A model generated the notes under the pieces. It was not told where the DNA came from, did not search any database, and worked only from the letters and a program-made list of their open reading frames with translations. A stretch of DNA of 11,140 bases, taken from the NCBI GenBank assembly GCA_900319895.1, contig ONQK01000110.1:1-11140 (forward strand), given 5' to 3'. Within the stretch, counting starts at the first letter, position 1; every line of letters starts with the position of its first letter. Of the stretch, positions 1-7,550 are shown one piece after another. The position numbers were made by a program, and so were the translations under genes. The stretch comes from an uncultured Prevotella sp. (lineage in GTDB: Bacteria > Bacteroidota > Bacteroidia > Bacteroidales > Bacteroidaceae).

Positions 1-469
1 CTTTTTGCCCCTCCACTGCTGCTTGTTTCACCTCGACAGGCTGCCAGCGCACCAGCGGTTTTATTTCAAAGGAACTCAGCGCGTACAACTCAGGAGTCAA
101 CAGTCCTGCCTCGCAGGGCTCGAACTCGTAGTTCCCCTCTTTATTTAGAGAAAGGACACCGATGTCTTCCAATTCATACTCGCCGTCTTCACTAAGATGC
201 TGTTTCAACTCCTCCACTTCACCTTCAATCCGCCTGATTGCCTCCGGATAACTGATGTCGTATGCCTCAATATAGGATTGCGCCAACAAGGAGTCGTTAA
301 TGGTCAATTGCGGGTTAAAGCCCAAGGTGCGCAAAGGTGGATAAAAAAAGTTGGTCGACACCTCACATTGCGCATTTACATAATGAGCCGTGAAGCCTCC
401 AAATTGCGGGACGATGACGCAATCATTGTCCAAGAGCAAAATCTCGATATGTCTTCCAAGTTTTATCAC
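1..469 (-). CDS. HU/CCDC81-domain protein (SPOR-family type), N-terminal part, cut by left window edge
   Basis: Not a named gene, but the family is recognisable: Bacteroidetes proteins with paired prokaryotic HU/CCDC81-like domains at the N-terminus, normally followed by a membrane segment and a C-terminal peptidoglycan-binding SPOR domain. Only about 156 codons are present; the C-terminal part lies beyond base 1, so the SPOR domain is inferred from the family. Visible hallmarks are DNDCVIVPQFGGF (residues about 14-26), FYPPLRTLGFNP (about 42-53) followed by NDSLLAQSY, then a second domain with YPEAIRRIEGEVEEL and a LSLNKEGNYEFEP stretch. The start is a GTG at 467-469 giving V-I-K-L-G-R-H-I-E; family members begin in the same way, and an in-frame TGA lies about 30 bases upstream with no ATG between. 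The gene is transcribed divergently from tamB. Its -7 box ends 5 bases before the GTG, so the mRNA may be leaderless. A role at the cell envelope or division septum is plausible only by analogy with SPOR proteins. Confidence 0.8.
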   Translation of the reverse strand, partial: MIKLGRHIEILLLDNDCVIVPQFGGFTAHYVNAQCEVSTNFFYPPLRTLGFNPQLTINDSLLAQSYIEAYDISYPEAIRRIEGEVEELKQHLSEDGEYELEDIGVLSLNKEGNYEFEPCEAGLLTPELYALSSFEIKPLVRWQPVEVKQAAVEGQK

Positions 470-474
470 GTTTG

Positions 475-506
475 CAAAAATACGTTTTTTTTTTCACATA
501 GGCAAT
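475..506 (-). promoter_or_regulatory. Bacteroidetes-type promoter for the HU-domain gene
   Basis: On the minus strand, TATTTTTG (475-482) fits the Bacteroidetes -7 consensus TAnnTTTG. ATTG (503-506) sits 20 bases further upstream, close to the -33 element TTTG. Only 5 bases separate the -7 box from the GTG start, so transcription probably begins at or next to the start codon. Confidence 0.65.
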
Positions 507-747
507 GCCTGGCATCGAAAAATACGAAACATTAGCTTTAGAATGATGTTTTAAATAAATAAAAACCAGTTATTTATAAATTTTAATTAATGTTTTACTT
601 TTTTACTTTTGAACCATTCTCAAAATGCTTTTTCATGCTCGTTTTTTTATGCATAATCCTCTAAAAGCATCTTTCTTTAGTGTCAAAACATTTGAATTCC
701 TGCAATAAAATCAAGATGAAAGGATGCGAGAATTCAAGTAATTTTAT

Positions 748-755
748 TATTTTTG
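748..755 (+). promoter_or_regulatory. -7 promoter box for tamB
   Basis: TATTTTTG matches TAnnTTTG exactly. It lies 27 bases upstream of the TTG proposed as the tamB start, giving a usual short 5' leader. No good TTTG -33 element is visible at the 19-21 base spacing. The box overlaps an earlier in-frame TTG at 753, which argues against that codon as the start. Confidence 0.6.
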
Positions 756-782
756 TGCCTTGAAAGTTATAGAATTGTTTTT

Positions 783-3700
783 TTGAATACATTTCGTAAA
801 TTTATCAAGCGTACGATATGGCTGATTGTCGGATTGCTCTTGTCCGTCTTCATTGCCGTTCAGCTTCCTGGTGTCAAGAAGTCGCTAGGCAGTCGCATCG
901 CACAAGTTCTTTCCTCGGAACTCAAATCCAAGGTGGAGCTTAAAAGTCTTGACATCGGTTTTTTCAATCGTCTGATCCTGAACGACCTCTGTATTTACGA
1001 CCAACAAGATAGTGCCATGCTGTGTGCCAGCCGAGTTGCGGTAAAAATAAAGCTCCTTCCCCTTTTCAAACAGAAGATCAGCATCTCGTCCGCCCAGATT
1101 TTCAGTTTACGGTGCCGGTTTTACCGTAAAGATGCCAAAAGTGCCCTCAATGCCAAGTTTGTGCTTGACAAACTTCAATCTGAGGACAAAAAAGACCCTT
1201 CTCCGTTAAGCGTCAGTCTCGGCTCGCTTGTTGTGCGTAATGGTTCTGTAGAATACGATGTTTTAAGTGAGCCGCAAGAAACGCATTTCTCCCCCAGCCA
1301 CATTTCACTTCACGACATTAATGCCCATTTGAGCATCCAACAATTCACAAAAGACTCCATTAGCCTGAACATCAAGCAGTTGAGCTTAAGGGAGAGGTCA
1401 GGATTGGTCGTTCAGAATTTGAAATTCGAGGTTAAAGCCAATCAAAACGAAGCCCAATTAAAGGATTTGATCTGCATGCTTCCCTCTTCAAGCATTGTCG
1501 TCAACTTGTTGTCTGCAAAATATCAGCTAAAGGACGGCACTTTGCTTCCCTCAAGCCTCAATTACATCGGGGCGCTTGACAAGAGTAAGATTTCAACCGA
1601 AGATTTTACTTTCATCGTACCCGACTTAAAAGAAGTTCCAACAATTTTAGATGCAGAAGGCCATTTCCATGGAACTCATAACTCACTTCATATCAACCAC
1701 ATAGACATCAATAGCAGGAATCATCAATTGGACATTCTGGGCAACGGCAGCATCACTCATCTGGACTCCTCCCCCATTTGGCATGTCAAAGTCAAACGCT
1801 TTAATGTCAACAAATCGTATGTACAATACCTCAATCAAAAGCTGCGGCACGACCACAAGTTGCCCCAAGCCGTCCTTCGCCTGGGAAATATCAGTTATAC
1901 CGGTTCGGCCTCTAGTGTAGGACAGACGCTTGAGGTGAATGGGCACTTCCAGTCTGAGGCGGGCCATGCGACATTGACACTGCATAAAAAAGAAAATGTA
2001 TGGAATGCCCATGTTGAAACCTCTCAGCTCAATTTAAGACAGATTTTAGACGCTCCCATTTTGGGCGATGCCGCAGGAAATATTGACTTGAAGATTGTCG
2101 ATGGGAAAAATTTTATTGGGAAAGGCCATATTTCGCAATTCACCTATAACGATTACGAATACCACGACATCCGTGTCGACGGCACATACAAAAACGACAT
2201 CTTCGACGGACGGCTGGAAATCAGAGACCCTAATGCCAACCTGCGCCTCAATGGCGTCGTCAACCCCCAAAAACTCACACAAATCAACCAATTGAACCTT
2301 GAAATTCAAACCTTGAACCCCAGGGCACTGAATTTTTCCAAGAACGAGAAGGAGGACTACCTGTTGCAGGACATCCATTTGAGCAACAACATTCGAGGTA
2401 AAGAACAAACCCTTACATTCAGCAGTCCATACGCATCGGCCAAAATCACGGGTCAGTATGACTACATGACGCTCTTTGACAGTTTCAGCCGTATTGTCAA
2501 GCAGCAACTACCTTCCTTCCCATGGCTTTCGAGCCCGCGTAAACAGACGCACAACCAACTGGCCATTGACGCAACCATTGAGGACATGACACCTCTTGAG
2601 AAGATTCTGGACATTCCGCTGAAGATAAAAGACCCAATACGCATAAAAGGTGAAGTCGACGATGTTGCACAGTATATGAATGTCGAATTGAAGATGCCTG
2701 ATTTTGTCTATGACGGCGTGCATTTCAACCAAGGTCATGTGAAGCTGCAAAACATGAATAAAAAGCTCAAAGGTGACTTGGAGCTAGTCTTAAGCCAACA
2801 AGACAGCATCAATTCAGACCTCAAATTAACGGCTGAGGCCTATAACGACACGATTTTGACGACTTTTGCAGGCAGTTACAAGACCACCGTCGGGCTGGCT
2901 GCAGGAATTTTGCAGTCTAAAATCCATTTTTATAAAGACAGGAAGGCCGACATTGTCACACAATTCGACATTCTGCCGTCAGAGGTTGAAATCAAAGGCC
3001 TAAAATGGGACATCGAGCCCTCGGCCATTGTCTATAAAAAGCACGACATCATTGTAGACGGCGTCAAATTGAAGCACAGCGACCAATATGTCGGCATAAA
3101 AGGCCATGTCAACAGAAACACGCAAGACAGTCTCTTGGTCGAGCTGAAGGACATTGATGTGGCGGATGTCTTGGAGTTTGTCAATTTCGACGCTGTCAAA
3201 TTCAGTGGAAAAGCCTCGGCTAGGGTAGCGTTGTCGTCATTGTTTGAGAAAGACCCTTTTATGGAAGGGAATGTCCGTGTGACAGACTTCAAATTCCAGG
3301 ACGGTAATATGGGAGTTTTGCATGCCAATGTCGGCTACAACAAGCTCTACCAGCGCCTAGACATTAAGGCCAAGGCAGATGAAGGGGAAAAAAGATATAC
3401 AGATATTGAAGGCTATGTCTCACCTAAGAACAATGCCATTTCACTCGAATTCAAGGCCAACAATTCATCCCTGGCGTTCATGGAAGGCTTTTGTGGCTCA
3501 TTTATGAGAAATGTGAGGGCACAGGGCCTTGGCACGGTTGCCTTGGAAGGCACTTTTGATGCCTTGAATTTGCGAGGTGAAGTCATCGCCAACGGACAGC
3601 TCGGCATCAGCCCCACGAACTGTGACTATCAACTGGACGCTTGCTTTGTCAAACTTGTGCCAGACACCATTTTTATTCAGTCTACAACAGGCAAAAACAT

Positions 3701-5090
3701 ATTTTATGATAAAGAACACAATAGAGGTGAAATTTCCGGAGCAGTTTACCATAAGAACCTGACCAATTTGACCTACAAACTCGACATTAATGCTGAGAAA
3801 CTATTGGTGTTTGACACAAAAGAAGACTTCAGCGACGTTTTCTATGGAACGATTTACGCCACTGGAAGCTGCAAGATAAAAGAAGAAAACGACGATGTGG
3901 TTTTCGACATTGAAGCAATGCCTAACAGCGGCAGCCAGATAGTCTATAAAGCCGAAAGCTCGGAAAGTGCCAACAAGACGTACATCACATGGCGGGACAA
4001 GTCAAAATTAACTGAAAAGGACAGAGACATTGCCAGTTTTAATGAGAATAGCGAGAAGGCGGGAGATGTTAAAATGAATTTCAAGATCAATGCCACGCCC
4101 GACCTTACCCTGAAAGTCTTTATCGACCCGGAGAATGCCATAGATTTTCAAGGCTCAGGAGCGTTGCATGCCAAATACTCAACCTCTGCCTTTACAATGT
4201 ATGGCAACTACTTGGTTGAAAACGGCAAATACCGCCTCAAGAACATTCCATACCTGGAAGGATTCATAGAAAAAGACTTTTCGTTCAAGAATGGAGGGGA
4301 AATCAAGTTTAACGGCGACCCCAACAATGCAGAGCTTAACCTCAAAGCCTTTCACGAGATAAAAAAAGCCGACCTGTCCAACCTCAACATCTTCATCAAC
4401 AAGCAAGAAAGAAAGGACATAAAGTGCTTGTTGAACATTAAGGGAACGCCCGAGAACTCAAATATCGAGCTGGACTTTGAGCTAGCCACGACCAACGAAG
4501 ACATACAGCAAGCCATCAAGAAATTGTTTCACACGAAAGAAGAACGTCAGCAACAAACCGTTTCGCTGCTGATGAGCGGACGTTTCTATGTCAATGACAA
4601 CAAGAATGCCACGGCATCGCCCTTGAGCGGGCAATACGGACAGATGGCCATGGGGGTGGCGGGCAATACCATCACGCAAAAATTAAACAACATCATCCAA
4701 AAAGTCAATAAGAACTCCCACTTGAGCTTTACGACCAACATCTCCCCTGGCGAAGAAGGCTTTAACAATGCACTATATACAGGAAGTATTTACTATACAA
4801 AGAACAGGTTTAGTTTTAGCGGACAATTCGGTTATAGAGATAACAGCAATAACGACAACAGCTCTATCGTCACCGACGTTGATGTTGACTATAAGCTCTT
4901 TAAGAACCTTAACTTGAATTTTTACAATAAAACCAACGAGCGGTATTTTATCGAGAACACTTTAAACACGCAAGGCATAGGCTTCAAATATCAGACCGAC
5001 TTCAACACTTGGTTCTTTGCTCCCAAAAAACGGGGGAAGACCGACGAAAGGACTAAAAAACAAAAGGCTGACAGGATTTCAACAAAATAA
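783..5090 (+). CDS. tamB: TamB: translocation and assembly module protein, outer-membrane biogenesis
   Basis: A very large AsmA/TamB-type protein (1435 residues from this start), within the normal Bacteroidetes TamB size range. TamB proteins are anchored in the inner membrane, span the periplasm as a long beta-rich groove, and act with an Omp85-family partner in outer-membrane protein or lipid delivery. The N-terminus has a basic stretch (FRKFIKR) and one hydrophobic helix (about residues 12-28, IWLIVGLLLSVFIAV), then PGVKKSLGSRIAQVLSSEL, typical of the family. The body is repetitive beta-strand-rich sequence. The last roughly 450 residues fit the TamB/DUF490 domain and end in aromatic-alternating strands such as YYTKNRFSFSGQFGYR, followed by a basic tail. 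Start choice: the frame is open from TTG 753, but that codon lies inside the -7 box; TTG 783 is the next usable start and keeps the membrane anchor, whereas the first in-frame ATG (near 1017) would remove it. The gene is monocistronic here, divergent from the HU-domain gene and convergent with rprY. The TamB call is firm; the start is less sure. Confidence 0.88.
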   Translation: MNTFRKFIKRTIWLIVGLLLSVFIAVQLPGVKKSLGSRIAQVLSSELKSKVELKSLDIGFFNRLILNDLCIYDQQDSAMLCASRVAVKIKLLPLFKQKISISSAQIFSLRCRFYRKDAKSALNAKFVLDKLQSEDKKDPSPLSVSLGSLVVRNGSVEYDVLSEPQETHFSPSHISLHDINAHLSIQQFTKDSISLNIKQLSLRERSGLVVQNLKFEVKANQNEAQLKDLICMLPSSSIVVNLLSAKYQLKDGTLLPSSLNYIGALDKSKISTEDFTFIVPDLKEVPTILDAEGHFHGTHNSLHINHIDINSRNHQLDILGNGSITHLDSSPIWHVKVKRFNVNKSYVQYLNQKLRHDHKLPQAVLRLGNISYTGSASSVGQTLEVNGHFQSEAGHATLTLHKKENVWNAHVETSQLNLRQILDAPILGDAAGNIDLKIVDGKNFIGKGHISQFTYNDYEYHDIRVDGTYKNDIFDGRLEIRDPNANLRLNGVVNPQKLTQINQLNLEIQTLNPRALNFSKNEKEDYLLQDIHLSNNIRGKEQTLTFSSPYASAKITGQYDYMTLFDSFSRIVKQQLPSFPWLSSPRKQTHNQLAIDATIEDMTPLEKILDIPLKIKDPIRIKGEVDDVAQYMNVELKMPDFVYDGVHFNQGHVKLQNMNKKLKGDLELVLSQQDSINSDLKLTAEAYNDTILTTFAGSYKTTVGLAAGILQSKIHFYKDRKADIVTQFDILPSEVEIKGLKWDIEPSAIVYKKHDIIVDGVKLKHSDQYVGIKGHVNRNTQDSLLVELKDIDVADVLEFVNFDAVKFSGKASARVALSSLFEKDPFMEGNVRVTDFKFQDGNMGVLHANVGYNKLYQRLDIKAKADEGEKRYTDIEGYVSPKNNAISLEFKANNSSLAFMEGFCGSFMRNVRAQGLGTVALEGTFDALNLRGEVIANGQLGISPTNCDYQLDACFVKLVPDTIFIQSTTGKNIFYDKEHNRGEISGAVYHKNLTNLTYKLDINAEKLLVFDTKEDFSDVFYGTIYATGSCKIKEENDDVVFDIEAMPNSGSQIVYKAESSESANKTYITWRDKSKLTEKDRDIASFNENSEKAGDVKMNFKINATPDLTLKVFIDPENAIDFQGSGALHAKYSTSAFTMYGNYLVENGKYRLKNIPYLEGFIEKDFSFKNGGEIKFNGDPNNAELNLKAFHEIKKADLSNLNIFINKQERKDIKCLLNIKGTPENSNIELDFELATTNEDIQQAIKKLFHTKEERQQQTVSLLMSGRFYVNDNKNATASPLSGQYGQMAMGVAGNTITQKLNNIIQKVNKNSHLSFTTNISPGEEGFNNALYTGSIYYTKNRFSFSGQFGYRDNSNNDNSSIVTDVDVDYKLFKNLNLNFYNKTNERYFIENTLNTQGIGFKYQTDFNTWFFAPKKRGKTDERTKKQKADRISTK

Positions 5091-5092
5091 TA

Positions 5093-5124
5093 GCCGGCTG
5101 CCCCCCCTTCGAGTAGCAGCCGGC
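5093..5124. terminator. GC-rich hairpin between convergent tamB and rprY, possible bidirectional terminator
   Basis: GCCGGCTGC (5093-5101) pairs perfectly with GCAGCCGGC (5116-5124) around a 14-base loop, starting 2 bases after the tamB stop. It is followed by a T-rich stretch only loosely: CGACGGTGTCTTTT on the plus strand and TATTATTTTG on the minus strand. Its position between two convergent stops supports a shared terminator. Confidence 0.6.
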
Positions 5125-5137
5125 CGACGGTGTCTTT

Positions 5138-5158
5138 TCACCTTGAAAAGAAAGGTGA
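5138..5158. repeat. Second hairpin in the tamB-rprY intergenic gap
   Basis: TCACCTT (5138-5144) and AAGGTGA (5152-5158) form a 7-base-pair stem with a 7-base loop. It starts just past the rprY stop on the minus strand. It lacks a clean U-tract, so it could be part of a composite terminator or an mRNA 3'-end stabiliser. Confidence 0.4.
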
Positions 5159-5161
5159 GAA

Positions 5162-5860
5162 TTATTCCTCCTCGGGCGAAATCAATTTGTAGCCTTTGCC
5201 GTGAATGTTGATGATTTCAATGGCAGGGTCGTCTTTCAAATGTTTACGCAACTTGGTGATATAAACATCCATTGACCGTGCATTGAAGTAATTGTCGTCG
5301 ATCCAAATGGTCTTCAAGGCAAAATCACGCTGCAAAATTTCATTTGAGTGCGAGCAAAGCAAAGCGAGCAGCTCGTTTTCCTTGGTTGTCAACTTAATCT
5401 GTTTGTCGCCAATGGTCAATGTTTGCTTCTGCGTGTCAAAGGCAAATTGCCCAAGCTTGTAATAGGTGCTCTCCTTTGTCTTCTTACCGCGCACGCGCCG
5501 CAAGATTGCTTCAACGCGGAACACCAGCTCTTCCATGGAGAAAGGCTTGGTGATATAGTCGTCCGCACCCATTTTAAAGCCTTCAAGGATGTCTTCTTTC
5601 AGCGCCTTGGCTGTCAAGAAAATCACAGGGATGTCCGGGCTTGCCAGATGAATTTCCTGTGCCAAAGTGAACCCGTCTTTCTTGGGCATCATAACGTCTA
5701 AGACACATATATCGAATTTCTCCTTCATAAATGCCTTGTATCCAGCATCTCCATCTGCACAAAGTTCTGTTGAATAGCCCTTTGCCTGCAGGTACTCGCG
5801 AAGCAACATGCCTAAGTTTTCGTCGTCTTCGCACAACAAGATTCTTACATTCTCTTCCAT
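5162..5860 (-). CDS. rprY: RprY: OmpR/PhoB-family response regulator
   Basis: DNA-binding response regulator of 232 residues, the usual size for the OmpR family. The receiver domain (about 5-120) has the acidic pair D12-D13, the phosphoacceptor D55 (in VLDVMMPKKDG), T83 and K105 (in DDYITKPFS). The C-terminal winged helix (about 133-228) contains LTTKENELLALL, NARSMDVYITKLRKHLKDD and the terminal hairpin motif IHGKGYKL. The sequence closely resembles remembered Bacteroides RprY, especially LLCEDDENLGMLLREYLQAKGY, so the symbol is offered with good confidence. It follows the kinase gene by 5 bases in the same operon, so RprX is its expected phosphodonor. Known Bacteroidales work links RprX/RprY to altered tetracycline-resistance gene regulation in Bacteroides, and Porphyromonas RprY to stress and sodium-translocating NADH:quinone reductase genes; targets in this organism cannot be read from the window. 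Confidence 0.92.
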   Translation of the reverse strand: MEENVRILLCEDDENLGMLLREYLQAKGYSTELCADGDAGYKAFMKEKFDICVLDVMMPKKDGFTLAQEIHLASPDIPVIFLTAKALKEDILEGFKMGADDYITKPFSMEELVFRVEAILRRVRGKKTKESTYYKLGQFAFDTQKQTLTIGDKQIKLTTKENELLALLCSHSNEILQRDFALKTIWIDDNYFNARSMDVYITKLRKHLKDDPAIEIINIHGKGYKLISPEEE

Positions 5861-5865
5861 AATCT

Positions 5866-7344
5866 CTAGTTTTTAATTATTGGTAATTTAATAATGAATT
5901 CTGTCCATTTCCCGTAGTCGCTTTCCACAAGAATCTCGCCTTTTTGCAGCTCGACGATACTCTTGACGTAAGCCAGCCCCAGCCCAAATCCTTTGACGTC
6001 GTGCAAGTTTCCGGTATGCACGCGATAGAATTTGTCAAATATCTTCTTCAAGTTCTCACGTTTTATGCCTAAGCCTGTATCACGAACCGACAAATAAACG
6101 TGGCTCTCATCGCTCCATGTCTTCAAATATACATTGACCGGCAGGTCGGACTTGCGGTATTTCACCGCATTGTCGATGAGATTGTTGATCACATTCTGGA
6201 AGTGCATCTCGTCGACATAAATAATTGGGTCGGCCGCCCCAAGGTCCAAGTGGATATGGCCGCCAGTATGCTCGACACGCAACTTGAACGTCTTGGAAAT
6301 GGCTTCCACCATCTCGTTGAGGTCTAGTTCCTTGTCTTTCATGACAATTTTCTTGCGGTCAAACATGGAAATCTGCAACACTTTGTCTATCAAATAGCGC
6401 AAGCGTTTTGACTCATCATTGATGATGTTGCCAAGGTTCTGCAGCATCGCGGGGCTCTTGGACAACGAGGTGTCGTGAAGCATCTGCGCCGCCAACGAGA
6501 TGCTGGAAATCGGTGTCTTGAGCTCATGGGTCATGTTATTGATAAAGTCGTTTTTAATGTCAGAATAACGTTTCTGGCGGAAGATCACCACAATGGTGAA
6601 AAGGAATGTCAACAACAGAATAACGGTAAAGACGATTGCCGGAATCATAAAACGGATACTCGAATAGAGATAGCGGTCCATGTTCGGGAAATGTATGTGG
6701 ACAATACCTGTTTTTGAAGGCTGTTCGTTGCGGAACAACATCTGCGAATAGACGTATTCCTCACCGCTGTTTTTGTATTCCGAACAACGGTAGATTTCCC
6801 TGCCGTCCTGAGTGGTCACGATGAAATGATATGGAATCGAGATGCCGTTATTCATTAACTCTGCCTTTAAGACCTGGTCTAGCAGCTTGAAGTTGATACG
6901 CTTTTTCAGAGGCTTTTCCAAATTTGAGGATAAAATGCTATATATCACTTCGTCGACCAGCGCCTTTTGGTAAATATACTGATTCTTGAACTTTTCTTGC
7001 AGCGACGTGGACGTTTCCCTGATGATTTGTTGGTCATTGCGCACGATTACAGCCTTTGGGATTGCCGAAGGCTTGGTCTTCATCACCTTCAATTCAAATG
7101 GTGTCTTATTGCTGCCTTCATTGTCTTTCTTGCCCTCTTTCGTAATATGCAGTTCCATGTAACGGAGCGTCTCATTCAGCTCCATATTCCGGGAAACCTG
7201 ATAAAGGGAACGGTACACAGACTCGTCGAACTGCTCCTTTTTCATCTCAACCATTTCTTCGAGATATCTAATTTGCAGTAACAACAGGGCCAGAAAAGCA
7301 AAACCCATGATGATGGCTATTATCCAAATCGTTCGCTTCTTCAT
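5866..7344 (-). CDS. rprX: RprX: membrane sensor histidine kinase
   Basis: Two-component sensor kinase of 492 residues. Transmembrane helices lie at about 6-25 and 232-255, with a periplasmic sensor region of about 205 residues between them. The second helix leads straight into the dimerisation domain through a short linker, with no room for a HAMP or PAS domain. The HisKA box FINNMTHELKTPIS carries the phosphorylated H273, with E274 and T277 in the usual phosphatase-type ExxT arrangement. The ATP-binding domain shows the N box (NVINNLIDNAVKY, near 388), G1 (DTGLGI, near 421), F box (IFDKFYRV) and G2 (GFGLGLAYVKSI, near 451), so it should be catalytically complete. The sensor region matches no domain I can name. 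It is the first gene of a two-gene operon with rprY. The promoter -7 box ends 5 bases before the ATG, and an FNR-like box lies about 100 bases upstream. The name rests on pairing with a clear RprY. Confidence 0.9.
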   Translation of the reverse strand: MKKRTIWIIAIIMGFAFLALLLLQIRYLEEMVEMKKEQFDESVYRSLYQVSRNMELNETLRYMELHITKEGKKDNEGSNKTPFELKVMKTKPSAIPKAVIVRNDQQIIRETSTSLQEKFKNQYIYQKALVDEVIYSILSSNLEKPLKKRINFKLLDQVLKAELMNNGISIPYHFIVTTQDGREIYRCSEYKNSGEEYVYSQMLFRNEQPSKTGIVHIHFPNMDRYLYSSIRFMIPAIVFTVILLLTFLFTIVVIFRQKRYSDIKNDFINNMTHELKTPISSISLAAQMLHDTSLSKSPAMLQNLGNIINDESKRLRYLIDKVLQISMFDRKKIVMKDKELDLNEMVEAISKTFKLRVEHTGGHIHLDLGAADPIIYVDEMHFQNVINNLIDNAVKYRKSDLPVNVYLKTWSDESHVYLSVRDTGLGIKRENLKKIFDKFYRVHTGNLHDVKGFGLGLAYVKSIVELQKGEILVESDYGKWTEFIIKLPIIKN

Positions 7345-7349
7345 ATAGG

Positions 7350-7383
7350 CAAAGATAAAATTTTTATATAATATTATAACAAA
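7350..7383 (-). promoter_or_regulatory. Promoter of the rprX-rprY operon
   Basis: On the minus strand, TATCTTTG (7350-7357) matches TAnnTTTG. A TTTG (7380-7383) lies 22 bases upstream, slightly more than the usual 19-21. The box ends 5 bases before the rprX ATG (7342-7344), suggesting a leaderless or nearly leaderless transcript. Confidence 0.6.
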
Positions 7384-7438
7384 AAAACAAGAATTATGTT
7401 AATGTGTTTTTAATATTTAACTAAAAATATGATATATA

Positions 7439-7454
7439 ATTGATAAAAATCAAT
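7439..7454. promoter_or_regulatory. Perfect FNR/CRP-type palindrome upstream of rprX
   Basis: ATTGATaaaaATCAAT is a perfect 6-4-6 inverted repeat containing TTGAT-N4-ATCAA, the textbook FNR box of Enterobacteria. It lies between the EF-G terminator and the rprX promoter, centred about 100 bases upstream of the rprX start. Its binding protein in this organism is unknown; a CRP/FNR-superfamily regulator is the obvious candidate. Confidence 0.4.
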
Positions 7455-7496
7455 CAAAATAGCCAAAAGATGATGATTGAGGAAAGAAATTGTAAC

Positions 7497-7532
7497 AAAA
7501 AATCCTCGATTCGGTAGTTGAATCGAGGATTT
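7497..7532 (-). terminator. Rho-independent terminator of the EF-G paralog gene
   Basis: Reading the minus strand, a 13-base-pair stem (AAATCCTCGATTC, 7520-7532, with its perfect complement at 7500-7512) encloses a 7-base loop and runs into six T residues (7502-7497). It begins 18 bases after the EF-G stop codon. This is a strong intrinsic terminator and separates the EF-G gene from rprX as transcription units. Confidence 0.88.
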
Positions 7533-7550
7533 ACAACAGCTTGTTTTCCT

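Larger units (their letters stand above)
470..782. other. AT-rich divergent intergenic region
   Basis: This stretch separates the two divergent starts at 469 (minus) and 783 (plus). It is very AT-rich, with T-runs around 485-494 and 598-616. It holds a promoter at each end and a spaced inverted repeat, TTGAATTC (692-699) and GAATTCAA (730-737), close to the tamB promoter. I see no coding capacity with a credible start, no RNA gene and no terminator hairpin with a U-tract. Confidence 0.6.

Noticed and set aside
197..535. A plus-strand open frame of 112 codons at the left end
   Set aside because: It lies opposite the HU-domain gene, whose family motifs are clear, and runs into the low-complexity promoter region; no homology is recognisable.
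2046..2507. A 153-codon minus-strand frame and several smaller ones inside tamB
   Set aside because: They are antisense shadows of a continuous TamB reading frame without independent start signals or known motifs.
5348..5701. A 117-codon plus-strand frame opposite rprY
   Set aside because: It is antisense to the conserved receiver and linker region of RprY and has no family resemblance.
7345..7499. Possible small RNA or small ORF between rprX and the EF-G terminator
   Set aside because: The stretch is AT-rich with no hairpin plus U-tract of its own and no open frame with a credible start; only promoter and FNR-type elements can be supported.
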